From NCBI GenBank assembly GCA_019638455.1, contig JAHBTU010000004.1, positions 558,001-622,000 of the forward strand: a DNA stretch of 64,000 bases, given 5' to 3'. Below are positions 52,732-63,300 of the stretch, piece by piece (within the stretch, counting starts at the first letter, position 1; each line of letters opens with the position of its first letter). The notes beneath the pieces were generated by a model. The model saw nothing but the letters and a program-made list of their open reading frames with translations, was not told the origin of the DNA and searched no databases. This DNA comes from Saprospiraceae bacterium (GTDB taxonomy: Bacteria > Bacteroidota > Bacteroidia > Chitinophagales > Saprospiraceae). The position numbers and the translations under genes are program-made.

Positions 52732-55700
52732 GTGCGAACAAGTACACACCTCACTTTGACGACGATACTTCGTTTGGCTGACCGAAGCAAACGCAAGGCA
52801 TTGCTGTTTTGGGGACTTGTGTCCGCCTTGTCACTTGCTGCACAGGACTACATTGCCAAAGTGGAGTATTACAGCGTAGAGCAGGGATTGTCGCACCGAC
52901 AGGTCAACACCATTTTTCAGGATAACAGGGGATTCGTCTGGCTTGGCACACTCAACGGGCTGAACCGCTTTGATGGGTATACTTTCAAGACGTACACCAA
53001 AGAAAAAGACGGGCTGTTTTTCAACGAAATTTGGGGAGGTCGGGTGGATGCCGACGGTTGGCTGTGGCTCTTAGGCCGGGAGGAGGAGCGCATTTGTCTG
53101 TTTCACCCGGAACGCGGCGAAGTGTTGTCGTTGGAAGAGAAGTTTGGGAAGAGCGACCCCCAATTTGCCGCCAGCAAATTTTGGCACAATATGTTGCGCG
53201 GCGACGACGGGGCGCTTTGGCTGTTAGCCAAAAACACGAACATATTGTATCGCTACCACCCCGTCAGCGGCCTTCGGGCTTTCCCGATAAAGGGGCTACA
53301 GGGCATCCGACCGGTTTATTTTTCTCCCGACAAAACGATCTGGGTGACGACGGAGGACGACCTCATCGTCGAGCTGAGCCAAGAAGGTAAAGAACTGCGC
53401 CGCGTCGAAAAAAATTGGCTCTACGGCGACTGGGCCATATCCGAAAACGGCATTTTGACCATACCGCGACCTCGCCACCCGGTGGAACATTTTCGTTACT
53501 ACAATCTCAAAGCCGAACGCTTGCCCTATACCCCACCCGGTCTGGAGCACACCCAAGAGCCTTTTCCTGCGCTTATTTTCCCCTTCGACGATAAAGGCAC
53601 GTTTGTGATTCACGACCGCCTCATTGCTCCTCAACGCGGCACATTGGCGCAGTGGACGTTTTCGCACCACGATAAAAACAATTTCTTATGGCGAGCTTTC
53701 ATGAGAGACGATGCGGGCAGATATTGGCTGGGCGACGATTTCGGGTTTTACATCCTGCAAATCAAAAAAAACCGCTTTCAGCACTATCTTTTCAAAAAAG
53801 ATGCGCTGCCTGCTTTGGGCAACAGCATACGCGGCATCGTTGCCACATCCGACAAGTTGTTCGCGAACTTGGAGAGTTTCGGCCTGTATGAACATGATTT
53901 TCGGAGCGGGAAAAGCCGCCGCATAGAAGCCGCTGGCGCAGGCTTTGGCAACCATGCGCTTGCATTTTCCAGCAAAGGGGAAATTTTCTCCGGCAAGGAA
54001 AAATCGCTCCACCGTCTGCTGCCCGATGGCACAAAAGGAGAAAGGATACCGACCGACTTCGACACTTGGGTTTTTTGCGAAGACGACACAGGGAAAATGT
54101 GGCTCGGCTCCTCGTCCGCCGGGCTGCACACACTCGCACCCGGCGCGAAGGCGACGGAGCCGTTCTCCCGCTACAATGGCTTCGACGCGCTGGTGCCCGC
54201 CTTCATCCTCTACATCAAACGGGAGCCAAGTGGCGCATTATGGGTTTGTGCCAATAACGGTTTTTACAAAGTGGACCCGCAAAAAGGTGTCGTCGCGCGG
54301 TATTGGAGGGGCGGCGCGGGCGCATATTTTTTGCCCGCCGAAAATTTTCTCCATTTTCATCGGGATGCCGATGGCGTGTTTTGGTTTGCCACCGCAAACG
54401 GCCTGGTGCGCGCTGCTTCCAAAATGGACGACGACGGCACCCGCTCGCCCGCGTGGGACGCGCAATCAGGCAAGGTGTTCGACCGCACCAACAGCTTTTC
54501 CAACGACTTCATTTATGCGGTTTATGAGGATGCGCGGGGCAGGCTTTGGCTCCCCAGCGACAACGGCATCATTTGCATGGACAAAAAAACGGAGGCGGTG
54601 AAGACCTACTTCGTGTCCGACGGCATCACCAATGCCGAATTCAACCGGGCGGCACATTTTCAGGCACCGGACGGTACGCTCTATTTCGGCGGCTTGAACG
54701 GCATCAACGCTTTCAATCCCGCCGATTTTGACGACGTAAACAAATCGCAGGCCGATGCTCCGCTCGAGCTGACGGCATTTCAGCAATTTGACAAAAATGA
54801 AAACCGCCTCGTTGACCGCACTCGTGAAATCCTGCGCACCCATGAAATCCTGCTCCGCCCCGACGACCGTTTTTTCAATCTAGAAGTCACTCTCTTGACT
54901 TTCAACGAGCCGGGCCTGATTCAATACGCATGGAAAATCGAAGGTTTGGACGAAGACTGGCACTACCAAAAAGAGCGGCAAATCAACTTCGGCGGGCTGC
55001 CATACGGCACCTATACGCTGCGCATCAAAGCCAAAGCGGCCGACGGCCAATGGTCGAAAAAAGAATTGAGTTTCACTTTGCGAGCGCTGCGCCCTTGGTA
55101 TTTGCAAACTTGGTTTCTGGCAATGATGGCGCTGCTCTTGGGGTTGGGTATTCGGGGCTACATCCGTTGGCGCAGCCAGCAGCATATTTTGGAGCAAAGA
55201 AAATTGGAAAGCATGGTTGAAAAGGCCACCGAGCGAATCGAGCAGGACAAACGCACCATCGAAAAACAGGCGGAAGAGCTGCGGCAATTGGACAAGGTGA
55301 AATCCAATTTTTTCGCCAACGTGAGCCACGAACTGCGCACCCCCCTGACCCTGATGTTGGGGCCTATTTCTTCGATGCTCAAAAGTGGCGAACTGAGCAA
55401 CCGCAATTTCACCTACGCCAAACTCGCGCAGCAAAATGGCGAGCAACTGCTCAAACTCGTGGGCGAAATTCTCGACTTGCAAAAATTGGAATCGAAAAAA
55501 CTCGAACTCCATCCCAAACCCGTGCTGCTTTATCCTTTGCTGAAACGCATCGCCGCTCAATTTGAGAGTCTTGCCCAAAACAAATCCATCGCCTTCGTCT
55601 TCTTGTATCGTGCTGAAAAAAGTTTGCAAATCGAGACCGATGCCGCCAAATTGGAACTGGTAATCAACAACCTGTTGTCCAATGCCATGAAATTCACCAG

Positions 55701-56868
55701 CGCGGGCGAGCGCGTGGAATTCAAAGCGGAAGACCTCGCGCACGGCATCCGCCTGACGGTGACCGACACGGGCAAGGGCATTCATCCCGGCGACTTGCCG
55801 CGTGTTTTCGACCGCTTTTTTCAAAGTCGGCAAGCCGACGCGCCCACCGAGGGAGGCACGGGCATCGGCTTGGCTTTGGTCAGAGAGCTCTCCGTTTTGT
55901 TCGGCGGCAGCGTCAGCGTCCAAAGCCCGGCGGCAGGCGAAAAAGGCTCGGCTTTTACTTTTGAATTCCCCAAAATCGAGGTCATGGGCGCGGCGGAACA
56001 GCTCGTCGAAGAAAACCCCGCACCTGTGGGCGAAGCCTTCGCTATACCCGCCATAACAGAAAATGATGCCCCTGAAAAACCGTCCATCCTGCTGGTGGAA
56101 GACAATCTCGATTTGCGCATCTATCTGCAAACCCTGCTGTCGGATAAATACCGCGTTAGGGCTGCTGAAAACGGTCAGGCTGCCCTCCATTACTTATCGC
56201 AGGAAATCGAAAATCGCAAATCTGAAATCGTGAACCTCGTGATTTCCGACATCATGATGCCCGTGATGGACGGTTTTCAGTTGTTGGAAAAACTCAAAAG
56301 CGACGAGCGTTTTCGCCACATCCCCGTCGTCCTGCTCACCGCGCGAGCCGATATGCAAGACAAAATCCGCGCCCTGCGCATCGGCGTGGACGACTACCTG
56401 CTCAAGCCCTTCGAAGAAGAAGAACTTTTGGTGCGCGTAGCTGCCTTGCTCGAAAGATATAGCGAGCGCCGCCGGGGATGGGAAAGTCGTTCGGAAGAAG
56501 CAGAGGAGGCTGAGCAACCGCCCGGTTCAGACATTCGCCTGTCGGAACACGATGCCGCTTGGCTAGCCTCTTTGGAAACGCTGGTGGCCGCCGAAGCGCA
56601 GAACGACCAACTGTCCGTGACTTGGCTTGCCGACCAACTGCACCTGAGCGAACGCCATTTTCAGCGCCGCCTGAAACTGCTCACCGGGCTATCGCCCAAT
56701 GCCTACATCAAGGAAGTGCGTTTGCAGGAAGCACGCCGTTTGCTCGAACTCAGGCAGGTGCGTTCGGTGAAGGAGGCGGCTTGGGCGGTGAATTTCCGCG
56801 ATGAAAAGTATTTTGCCCAGCAGTTCCGCGAGCGATTCGGGAAGTATCCTTCGGAGATGATGCATTGA
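52732..56868 (+). CDS. Hybrid two-component system protein (HTCS) 2
   Basis: A 1378-aa HTCS. Start GTG at 52732; the signal/anchor segment follows at about 23-36 (ALLFWGLVSALSLAAQ). Reg_prop propeller about 40-680 (LSHRQVNTIFQDNRGFVWLG). Y_Y_Y about 720-790. TM about 795-815. A coiled coil (KATERIEQDKRTIEKQAEEL) precedes HisKA FANVSHELRTPLTLMLGP (H866). HATPase NNLLSNAMKFTSAGE, GTGIGLALVREL. Receiver SILLVEDNLDLRIYL, D1173 in LVISDIMMPVMDG, K in YLLKPFEE. AraC HTH LADQLHLSERHFQRRLKLL, AAWAVNFRDEKYFAQQFRERF. Within the receiver a SQEIENRKSEIVN stretch looks like an insertion. It resembles HTCS 1 in architecture and precedes the second giant gene. Confidence 0.93.
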   Translation: MRTSTHLTLTTILRLADRSKRKALLFWGLVSALSLAAQDYIAKVEYYSVEQGLSHRQVNTIFQDNRGFVWLGTLNGLNRFDGYTFKTYTKEKDGLFFNEIWGGRVDADGWLWLLGREEERICLFHPERGEVLSLEEKFGKSDPQFAASKFWHNMLRGDDGALWLLAKNTNILYRYHPVSGLRAFPIKGLQGIRPVYFSPDKTIWVTTEDDLIVELSQEGKELRRVEKNWLYGDWAISENGILTIPRPRHPVEHFRYYNLKAERLPYTPPGLEHTQEPFPALIFPFDDKGTFVIHDRLIAPQRGTLAQWTFSHHDKNNFLWRAFMRDDAGRYWLGDDFGFYILQIKKNRFQHYLFKKDALPALGNSIRGIVATSDKLFANLESFGLYEHDFRSGKSRRIEAAGAGFGNHALAFSSKGEIFSGKEKSLHRLLPDGTKGERIPTDFDTWVFCEDDTGKMWLGSSSAGLHTLAPGAKATEPFSRYNGFDALVPAFILYIKREPSGALWVCANNGFYKVDPQKGVVARYWRGGAGAYFLPAENFLHFHRDADGVFWFATANGLVRAASKMDDDGTRSPAWDAQSGKVFDRTNSFSNDFIYAVYEDARGRLWLPSDNGIICMDKKTEAVKTYFVSDGITNAEFNRAAHFQAPDGTLYFGGLNGINAFNPADFDDVNKSQADAPLELTAFQQFDKNENRLVDRTREILRTHEILLRPDDRFFNLEVTLLTFNEPGLIQYAWKIEGLDEDWHYQKERQINFGGLPYGTYTLRIKAKAADGQWSKKELSFTLRALRPWYLQTWFLAMMALLLGLGIRGYIRWRSQQHILEQRKLESMVEKATERIEQDKRTIEKQAEELRQLDKVKSNFFANVSHELRTPLTLMLGPISSMLKSGELSNRNFTYAKLAQQNGEQLLKLVGEILDLQKLESKKLELHPKPVLLYPLLKRIAAQFESLAQNKSIAFVFLYRAEKSLQIETDAAKLELVINNLLSNAMKFTSAGERVEFKAEDLAHGIRLTVTDTGKGIHPGDLPRVFDRFFQSRQADAPTEGGTGIGLALVRELSVLFGGSVSVQSPAAGEKGSAFTFEFPKIEVMGAAEQLVEENPAPVGEAFAIPAITENDAPEKPSILLVEDNLDLRIYLQTLLSDKYRVRAAENGQAALHYLSQEIENRKSEIVNLVISDIMMPVMDGFQLLEKLKSDERFRHIPVVLLTARADMQDKIRALRIGVDDYLLKPFEEEELLVRVAALLERYSERRRGWESRSEEAEEAEQPPGSDIRLSEHDAAWLASLETLVAAEAQNDQLSVTWLADQLHLSERHFQRRLKLLTGLSPNAYIKEVRLQEARRLLELRQVRSVKEAAWAVNFRDEKYFAQQFRERFGKYPSEMMH

Positions 56869-56964
56869 AGGGGTTATTAAGGGTCATTAGGGGTCATTTC
56901 AAATTGTCGCCAGTAAATCGGAACGCTGTTCCGATACATGAGGCTGTATCACAAGTGATAGTTG

Positions 56965-57041
56965 TTGACAGGATTGACAAGATTTACAGGATTAAAGATT
57001 TTATTCTTGGAGAAAACCTATAAATCTTGTCAATCCTGTCG
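56965..57041. repeat. TTGACAGG hairpin repeat
   Basis: TTGACAGGATTGACAAGATT pairs with a near complement ending CTTGTCAATCCTGTC around a ~30-nt loop. Related copies are at 20405-20490 and 63528-63606. It lies 97 bp after HTCS 2 and could also end its transcript. Confidence 0.85.
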
Positions 57042-57120
57042 AAATTTAAACTTTTAAGACAGTCTGGTACAAAAGCGATAATTTGAAATAACCCCTAATG
57101 ACTTTTAATCCCCCCCCAAT

Positions 57121-57191
57121 GTCGCCTTTTTCCCACCTGTGTCGTCTTTTTCCACCCTGTTTTTGGGGCTTGTCGGGTTTTTCCAACCAAC
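57121..57191 (+). promoter_or_regulatory. 20-bp direct repeats upstream of giant 2
   Basis: GTCGCCTTTTTCCCACCTGT (57121-57140) and GTCGTCTTTTTCCACCCTGT (57141-57160) are adjacent direct repeats; a third, GTCGGGTTTTTCCAACC, is at 57172-57188. The 20-bp spacing and the position between HTCS 2 and the giant gene recall the 21-bp repeats at 44950-45033, though the sequence differs. Proposed operator (inference). Confidence 0.5.
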
Positions 57192-57324
57192 TGGTCGGGT
57201 ATGTCTGCCTGTGTCGGAGGCCATGTTTGTGTCGAACAAAAAGGTACGCGAGCGGAGCGATGGGTGTTTCCGTCCGGCGTTCGCAACCTTCCGCAGACAC
57301 ATAAATAATTAAACCTTGTCGGAC

Positions 57325-60300
57325 ATGAGTATCAACTTCCTCTCCCGCTTCCCCTTCATAATCACTCTTATGGCCTTCCTGATTTTGGCCGCTAACGCAA
57401 GAGCTCAGACCATTCGCTATGTAAAACCCTCTGGCTCCGGCGACGGCACTTCCTGGGCCAACGCCTCCGGCGACCTGCAAGCCATGATTGATGCCTCTGC
57501 CTCCGGCGATGAGGTCTGGGTGGCAGCCGGCGTGTATAAACCTACTACTGGGGCCGACCGCACCATTTCATTTTCCTTGAAGAGCGGCGTGGCTGTGTAT
57601 GGTGGCTTTCCCGACACGGGCGACCCGGACATGGATGACCGCGACTGGGAAACTTATGTGACGACCCTCAGCGGCGACATCGGCGCGGCGAACGACAACA
57701 GCGACAACTCCTACCACGTCGTTTTCAACCAGAACGTGAACAACACTGCCTTGCTCGACGGCTTCGCTATCAGCGGCGGGAATGCAACCGGGGATGTCAA
57801 CCTTCATCGCAACGGTGGCGGGATGTATAACCAGGCCTCCTCTCCTGGCATTAGTCACTGTGTGTTCAGCGGCAACGGGGCAGGCTTCCGCGGAGGCGGA
57901 ATGTATAACCAGGATTCGCATCCTGCTGTCTCCAATTGTACATTTTCTAACAACACGGCCGGTGTTGCCGGGGGCGGCGCTGCCAATAACGGTTCTTCTG
58001 CGGGTATATTTACCAGCTGCGCCTTTTCCTTTAACTCTTCGGGAGATGTGGCGTTTGGAGATGGCGCTGGCGGTGTGCTTAATTCGGGCGGCGCTGCTCC
58101 TGTGTTTAACAGTTGCACCTTTACCGGCAACTCTTCTGCCTATGGCGGCGGTGGAATGATGAACTTCAGCTCCAGCCCGACGCTCAACGATTGCACCTTT
58201 TCTCAAAACACCACGGGCAACGGCGGCGGTGGGGGGATGCTAAATAACAACGCCTCTCCCGTGCTGACCAACTGCGTTTTTTCTCAAAATATAGGAACCA
58301 ACGGCGGTGGCGGTATGTACAATTATTTTGCATCGCCAGAGATGAACAATTGCAGCTTCACCTCGAATACTGCCGGCACTTTCAGTTCCGGTGGCGGTAT
58401 GTCCAATTCATTTTCCGCGCCCACTCTGAACGATTGCACTTTCACAGGCAATACTTGTCCGGGTTTTGGCGGCGGAGTGGAAAGCGCCAACGAAAGCTCA
58501 TGCACTTTCAATCGTTGTGTTTTTACTTCCAATACGGCATTTGGCGGTGGGGGCATATACTTCAACTACAACACCAGCGATGTGCTAAACCAATGTCTTT
58601 TTGCCGGCAACTCGGCGGAGAACAGCGGCGGCGGGGTATCTTTTGCCAATGGCGCTTCTCCCAACCTGACCAACTGTAATTTTATCGGCAATACCTCTTT
58701 TATCGGCGGTGCCGTCTCGGTCCAGAGCTCTTCAAGCGCCACTCTGACGAATTGCAGTATGTCCGGCAACTCAGCCTCAACCGGCGGCGCGATGTATACC
58801 TTTTCCACACAAGCCGCCTTGACCAACTGCATTCTATGGGGAAACAGCTCGGGCATTGGCGCCAATTCGGGTGTTTTTTTAAATGCGTCACACTCCATCA
58901 TCCAGCAAAACAGCGGAGTCTATCCCGGAACGGGCAACCTGAATCTCGACCCGCTTTTCGTCGAGCAGCCACCAGTCGGTCTTGGCACGACGGGGAACCT
59001 GCAATTGCAGGAATGTTCTCCGGCCATAGATGCTGGCACTAACACCGGCGCGCCGAACGAAGACTTTGGCGGCAACACGCGGCCTTTCAACGCTGTGGGC
59101 ACGCCCGAATCGCTCACCGACATGGGCGCTTGGGAATATCAAGACACCTACACGCCCGCGGCCGCGCCTTCGGTCAGCATCAGCGGGCCGACACAGGTAA
59201 GTTGTTCCGTTCCCGCTGTTTACACCGCTACCCCGGTGGACGGCGGCGCATCGCCCGTGTATCAATGGAAAATAAACGGAAACAACGTGGGAGCCAACAG
59301 CCCCACGTTTTCCACCATGAATTTGCAAAGTGGCGATGTGGTCAGCTGCGTCATGGTTAGTTCCATATCCTGCGCCTACCCGATACTTGCGACCAGCAAT
59401 TCGATTCAAGTTACCCTTGACCCGCCGCCCGGCGACCCCTCCAAATTTGGCAACGGCGAATGGCGGGTGTATGCCTGGAATGCCGGCGGCGCAGAGCCGG
59501 GCCCGGGATCGTGGAGCACCAACTATTCTGGCTATTACGTCGCAACAGGGCTAAATTTCAACACCCAAAACCAATGGAACGCCGACCTGTCGCCCTCGGC
59601 GGCTCCCGGCTATCAGGGCTGCGCCGTCGGCAACGACAACCATTCGTTCAGTGCCAAACGCAAAGGCTTTACCTGTGGCTACTATCGCATCAGCATCGAA
59701 AGCCACGATGATGCTGCTCAACTTTGGCTCGACGGCACGATGGTGTGGGAACACATCGGCTGTTGTGACAACCACCCCAACGAGTGGGAAGGTTTTCTGG
59801 ATGCCGACAGCGAAGTGGAATTCCGGGTGACGGAAGGCGGCGGCGGCTCGCATGGCGCTATTTCGTTTCAATTGGTCACGCCAGCCATTGTGGGTTTGGA
59901 CGGCCTGTGCAGCGGCAACCCGTCGGCCACGCTGTCGGTCTCGGGCGGTTTGCAAGGCGACTATGAGTGGTCCACCGGCGAAACGACACCCAGCATTGAA
60001 ATCACTACGAGCGGCAACTATAGTGTGACGATAGGCCACAGCGGCGGATGTTCGGTAAATGCTTCTGGCACGGCTGCCAGCCCGGAAGGCGACCCCACCG
60101 TGTTCGGAGTCGGCGAGTGGCGGGTGTACGCATGGAATGCTGGCGGCGCGACACCCGATGCCAACACCTGGAATGCCAATTATGCCGGATATTATACCGT
60201 GAGCAGCGTCAACCTGAATACCCAAAATCAATGGAATAACACGGCATCGCCCTCCAGCGCATCGAATTACGTCGGCTGCCCAGTCGGCAATGACAACCAC

Positions 60301-63300
60301 TCCTGGAGCGCCAAACGCAAGGACTTCACCTGCGGAAACTATGTCATCAGCATAGATGGGCACAAAGACCACGCGGAACTGTGGCTCGACGGTGTGAAAG
60401 TGTGGGAACACAGCGGCTGTTGCGACAACCATCCCAATGCATGGTATGGGCTGCTGGACGAACAAACGGAAATAGAATTCCGGGTCACGCACGGCACCGG
60501 GACATCCTATGGCGCTATTTTTATCCAACAAGTAACACCGACCCTGACGGGATTAAACAACCTGTGCGGGAACCCCAGTGCCACGCTGGCCGTATCGAAC
60601 AACCCGGCAGGCAATTACCTGTGGTCAACCGGCGAAACCACGCCTTCTATTCAAATCACTTCAGGCGGCTCCTACGCAGTCACCCTTAGCACGGGCAGCG
60701 GTTGTTCCGCCGTGTTGTCGGGTCAGGCGCAAGGCCCTGCGGGCGACCCCGCCGTATTTGGCGACAACGTTTGGAACGTGTATGCTTGGAATGCGGGTGG
60801 CGCGGAGCCGACCGCTGGTTCATGGAACACAGCTTACTCGGGTTTTTACACAGCAAACAGTCTGAACCTGAATACCCAGCAACAATGGAACAACAATCAG
60901 TCACCAGCCATGGCACCCGGTTATCAAGGCTGCCCGGTGGGAATAGACAACCACTCCTTTAGTGCCAAACGAAAAGGTTTTCCCTGCGATTTTTATCGTA
61001 TCAGTATTGACGGCCACGACGATGCCGCACAACTTTGGATTGACGGCGATATGGTGTGGGAGCACATCGGCTGCTGCGACAACCATCCAAATGCCTGGCA
61101 GGGTTTTTTGGGGGCCGATAGTGAAGTAGAGTTCCGGGTGACAGAGGGCGGTGGAGAGTCCTACGGTTCTATTTCCTTCCATGCAGGAAGCATCACGTTG
61201 ACAGGTACGCCGACCGTATGCCCCGGGGCATCCAATGGCATGGTTTCCGCTCCGCAGCTCTCCGGTGCCAGCTACCTCTGGAATACAGGCGCCAACACGG
61301 CTTCGATTTCCGGCCTTTCCGCCGGTCTCTATTCGGTGACGGTGGGCAGCTCCGCCGGCTGCGACGATGTTTCCGGCTCTTTTACCATTGAAGAAAGCAT
61401 AACCATTACGGGTGCCTCCACTATTTGCCAAGGTGGTTCTGCCACCTTGCAGGCAAACATCAACGGGCCGGTTATCTGGAACAGCGGCAGTTTTATTTTT
61501 GAAAAAACAAGCCCCGGGCAGGCGGATGCGATTGTTCCCTCAACGCACATTACACGGGGGTACAGCGGATTCATTTACAATGCCGTCACCCAGAACGGCC
61601 CCAGCGCCTCCGGCGTTTGCGGTCCTGTTGTCAATAATGTAATGTGGGCCCTCGGCTATATTGACGACTGGGCCTCGCTAACCTACACGAACACGATGCC
61701 TATTCCCAATTGTTCAGGTTCCAGTATTCCCGGCCTGCAGCTGGTGATGCATTTGGTGGCCGAAAACATCTATCTTCAGGTAACCTTCAACTATTGGCAA
61801 GGCGGCGGCGGCGGCAATTTCACCTATACCCGCACGACAGGCCCCTCGTATCTCTGGTCCACTGGCGAAACCACACCGAGCATTTCCGTGAGCGCCGGGG
61901 GGACTTACACGGTGTCCACTGGTAATGGCGACTGCACTGCCGGCCACACGGTCACTGTCAGTCAACCCACTTTCACGGCTACGCCCTCCAACGGATGTTC
62001 CGGCCCGAACGACGGCCAAATCGCCGTCAGCGGCGAGACTGGCGGCACGGGGCCGTACCTGTACTCCATAGACAACGGCACGACCTACCACGCTGGGGCA
62101 ACTTTTACGGGATTGGCAGCAGAGACCTATCAGGTCAGAATCAAGGATGTCAATGACTGTGAAAGCGCCGCAATCCCGGTCATGGTTGAGGCCTGCAATA
62201 CGGATATTCAAATCAGCGGAAAACTCATCTGGGAACACGACGGCGCGAGTGGCGTAGGCAGCGCCACCGTCGCGCTCACGGGCGACCAAATTGGCTCCGT
62301 GACAACACCAACGGCTGGAACCTACTCGTTCACCGTCACTTCCGGCTCGAACTTCACCGTCACGCCTACCAAAACCATCAACAAACTCAACGGCGTGACG
62401 ACCGCCGATGTCACTCGCATCCAGCAGCACATCGCAGGGGCGAACCCCATCACCAGCCTCTACAAAATCGTGGCTGCCGACGTGAACAAGGATAATGCCG
62501 TGACGATGCAGGACGCAGTGACCATCCACCAAGCACTGGCAGGCAATCCTGTGGCTTTGGCCAATTTCAAAACCTCGTGGCGTTTCGTGCCAACTTCGCA
62601 CACGATGAACAACCCGCCGTGGGGTTTTCCCGAAAAAATCACCCTCACAGGCGTGAACAATGATATGCCTGACCAAGATTTCTTCGGCATCAAAACAGGC
62701 GACGTGGTTACACCTTTCACAAACCCGGCAAATTTCAACCATTCCGAAGCATCTGGATTTGCCCTCAACGCACCTGACCGGGTGCTGCAATTTGGCGAGC
62801 AGGTGGCGGTCACGTTCAGCGCCAATCAGTTCTCCGACCTCGCGGCCTTGCAGTTTGCGTTGAAATTTGATGTCGAAAAATTGGCTTTGGCAGAAATAAG
62901 GCCACTCACGGGATTGCCCATTTCGGAGGAAAACTTCGGCGCTTACAACATTTCCGAAGGGGAACTCCGTGTCGTGTGGTCGCAAGCGGAAGGCGTGCTG
63001 GTGGAGGAAGGCGCGGCAATTTTCACATTGACTTTCAATGTGCTGGAAACTGGCGGAACCCTGAGTGAGGTGCTCCGGCTGGCCGATGAAGTGCTGGAAG
63101 GCCATGCTTACACCAGCGCGTTGTCGGACAACGAGGTGAAACTCAACTTCTTCAGCGCGACGAGCGCCAATGCTCCGATTGCTCAACCTCAAATCGAATT
63201 GCTACAAAACCGCCCCAACCCGTTCAGCGGTCAGACTGTGATTGGTTTTGTGCTGCCGGAAAATTGCGAAGCGCAGCTGCGGGTGTTCGATGTTTCGGGA

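Noticed and set aside
61714..63192. 492-codon minus-strand open frame
   Set aside because: Antisense of the C-terminal module of giant2; the equivalent antisense in the paralogous genes is interrupted.
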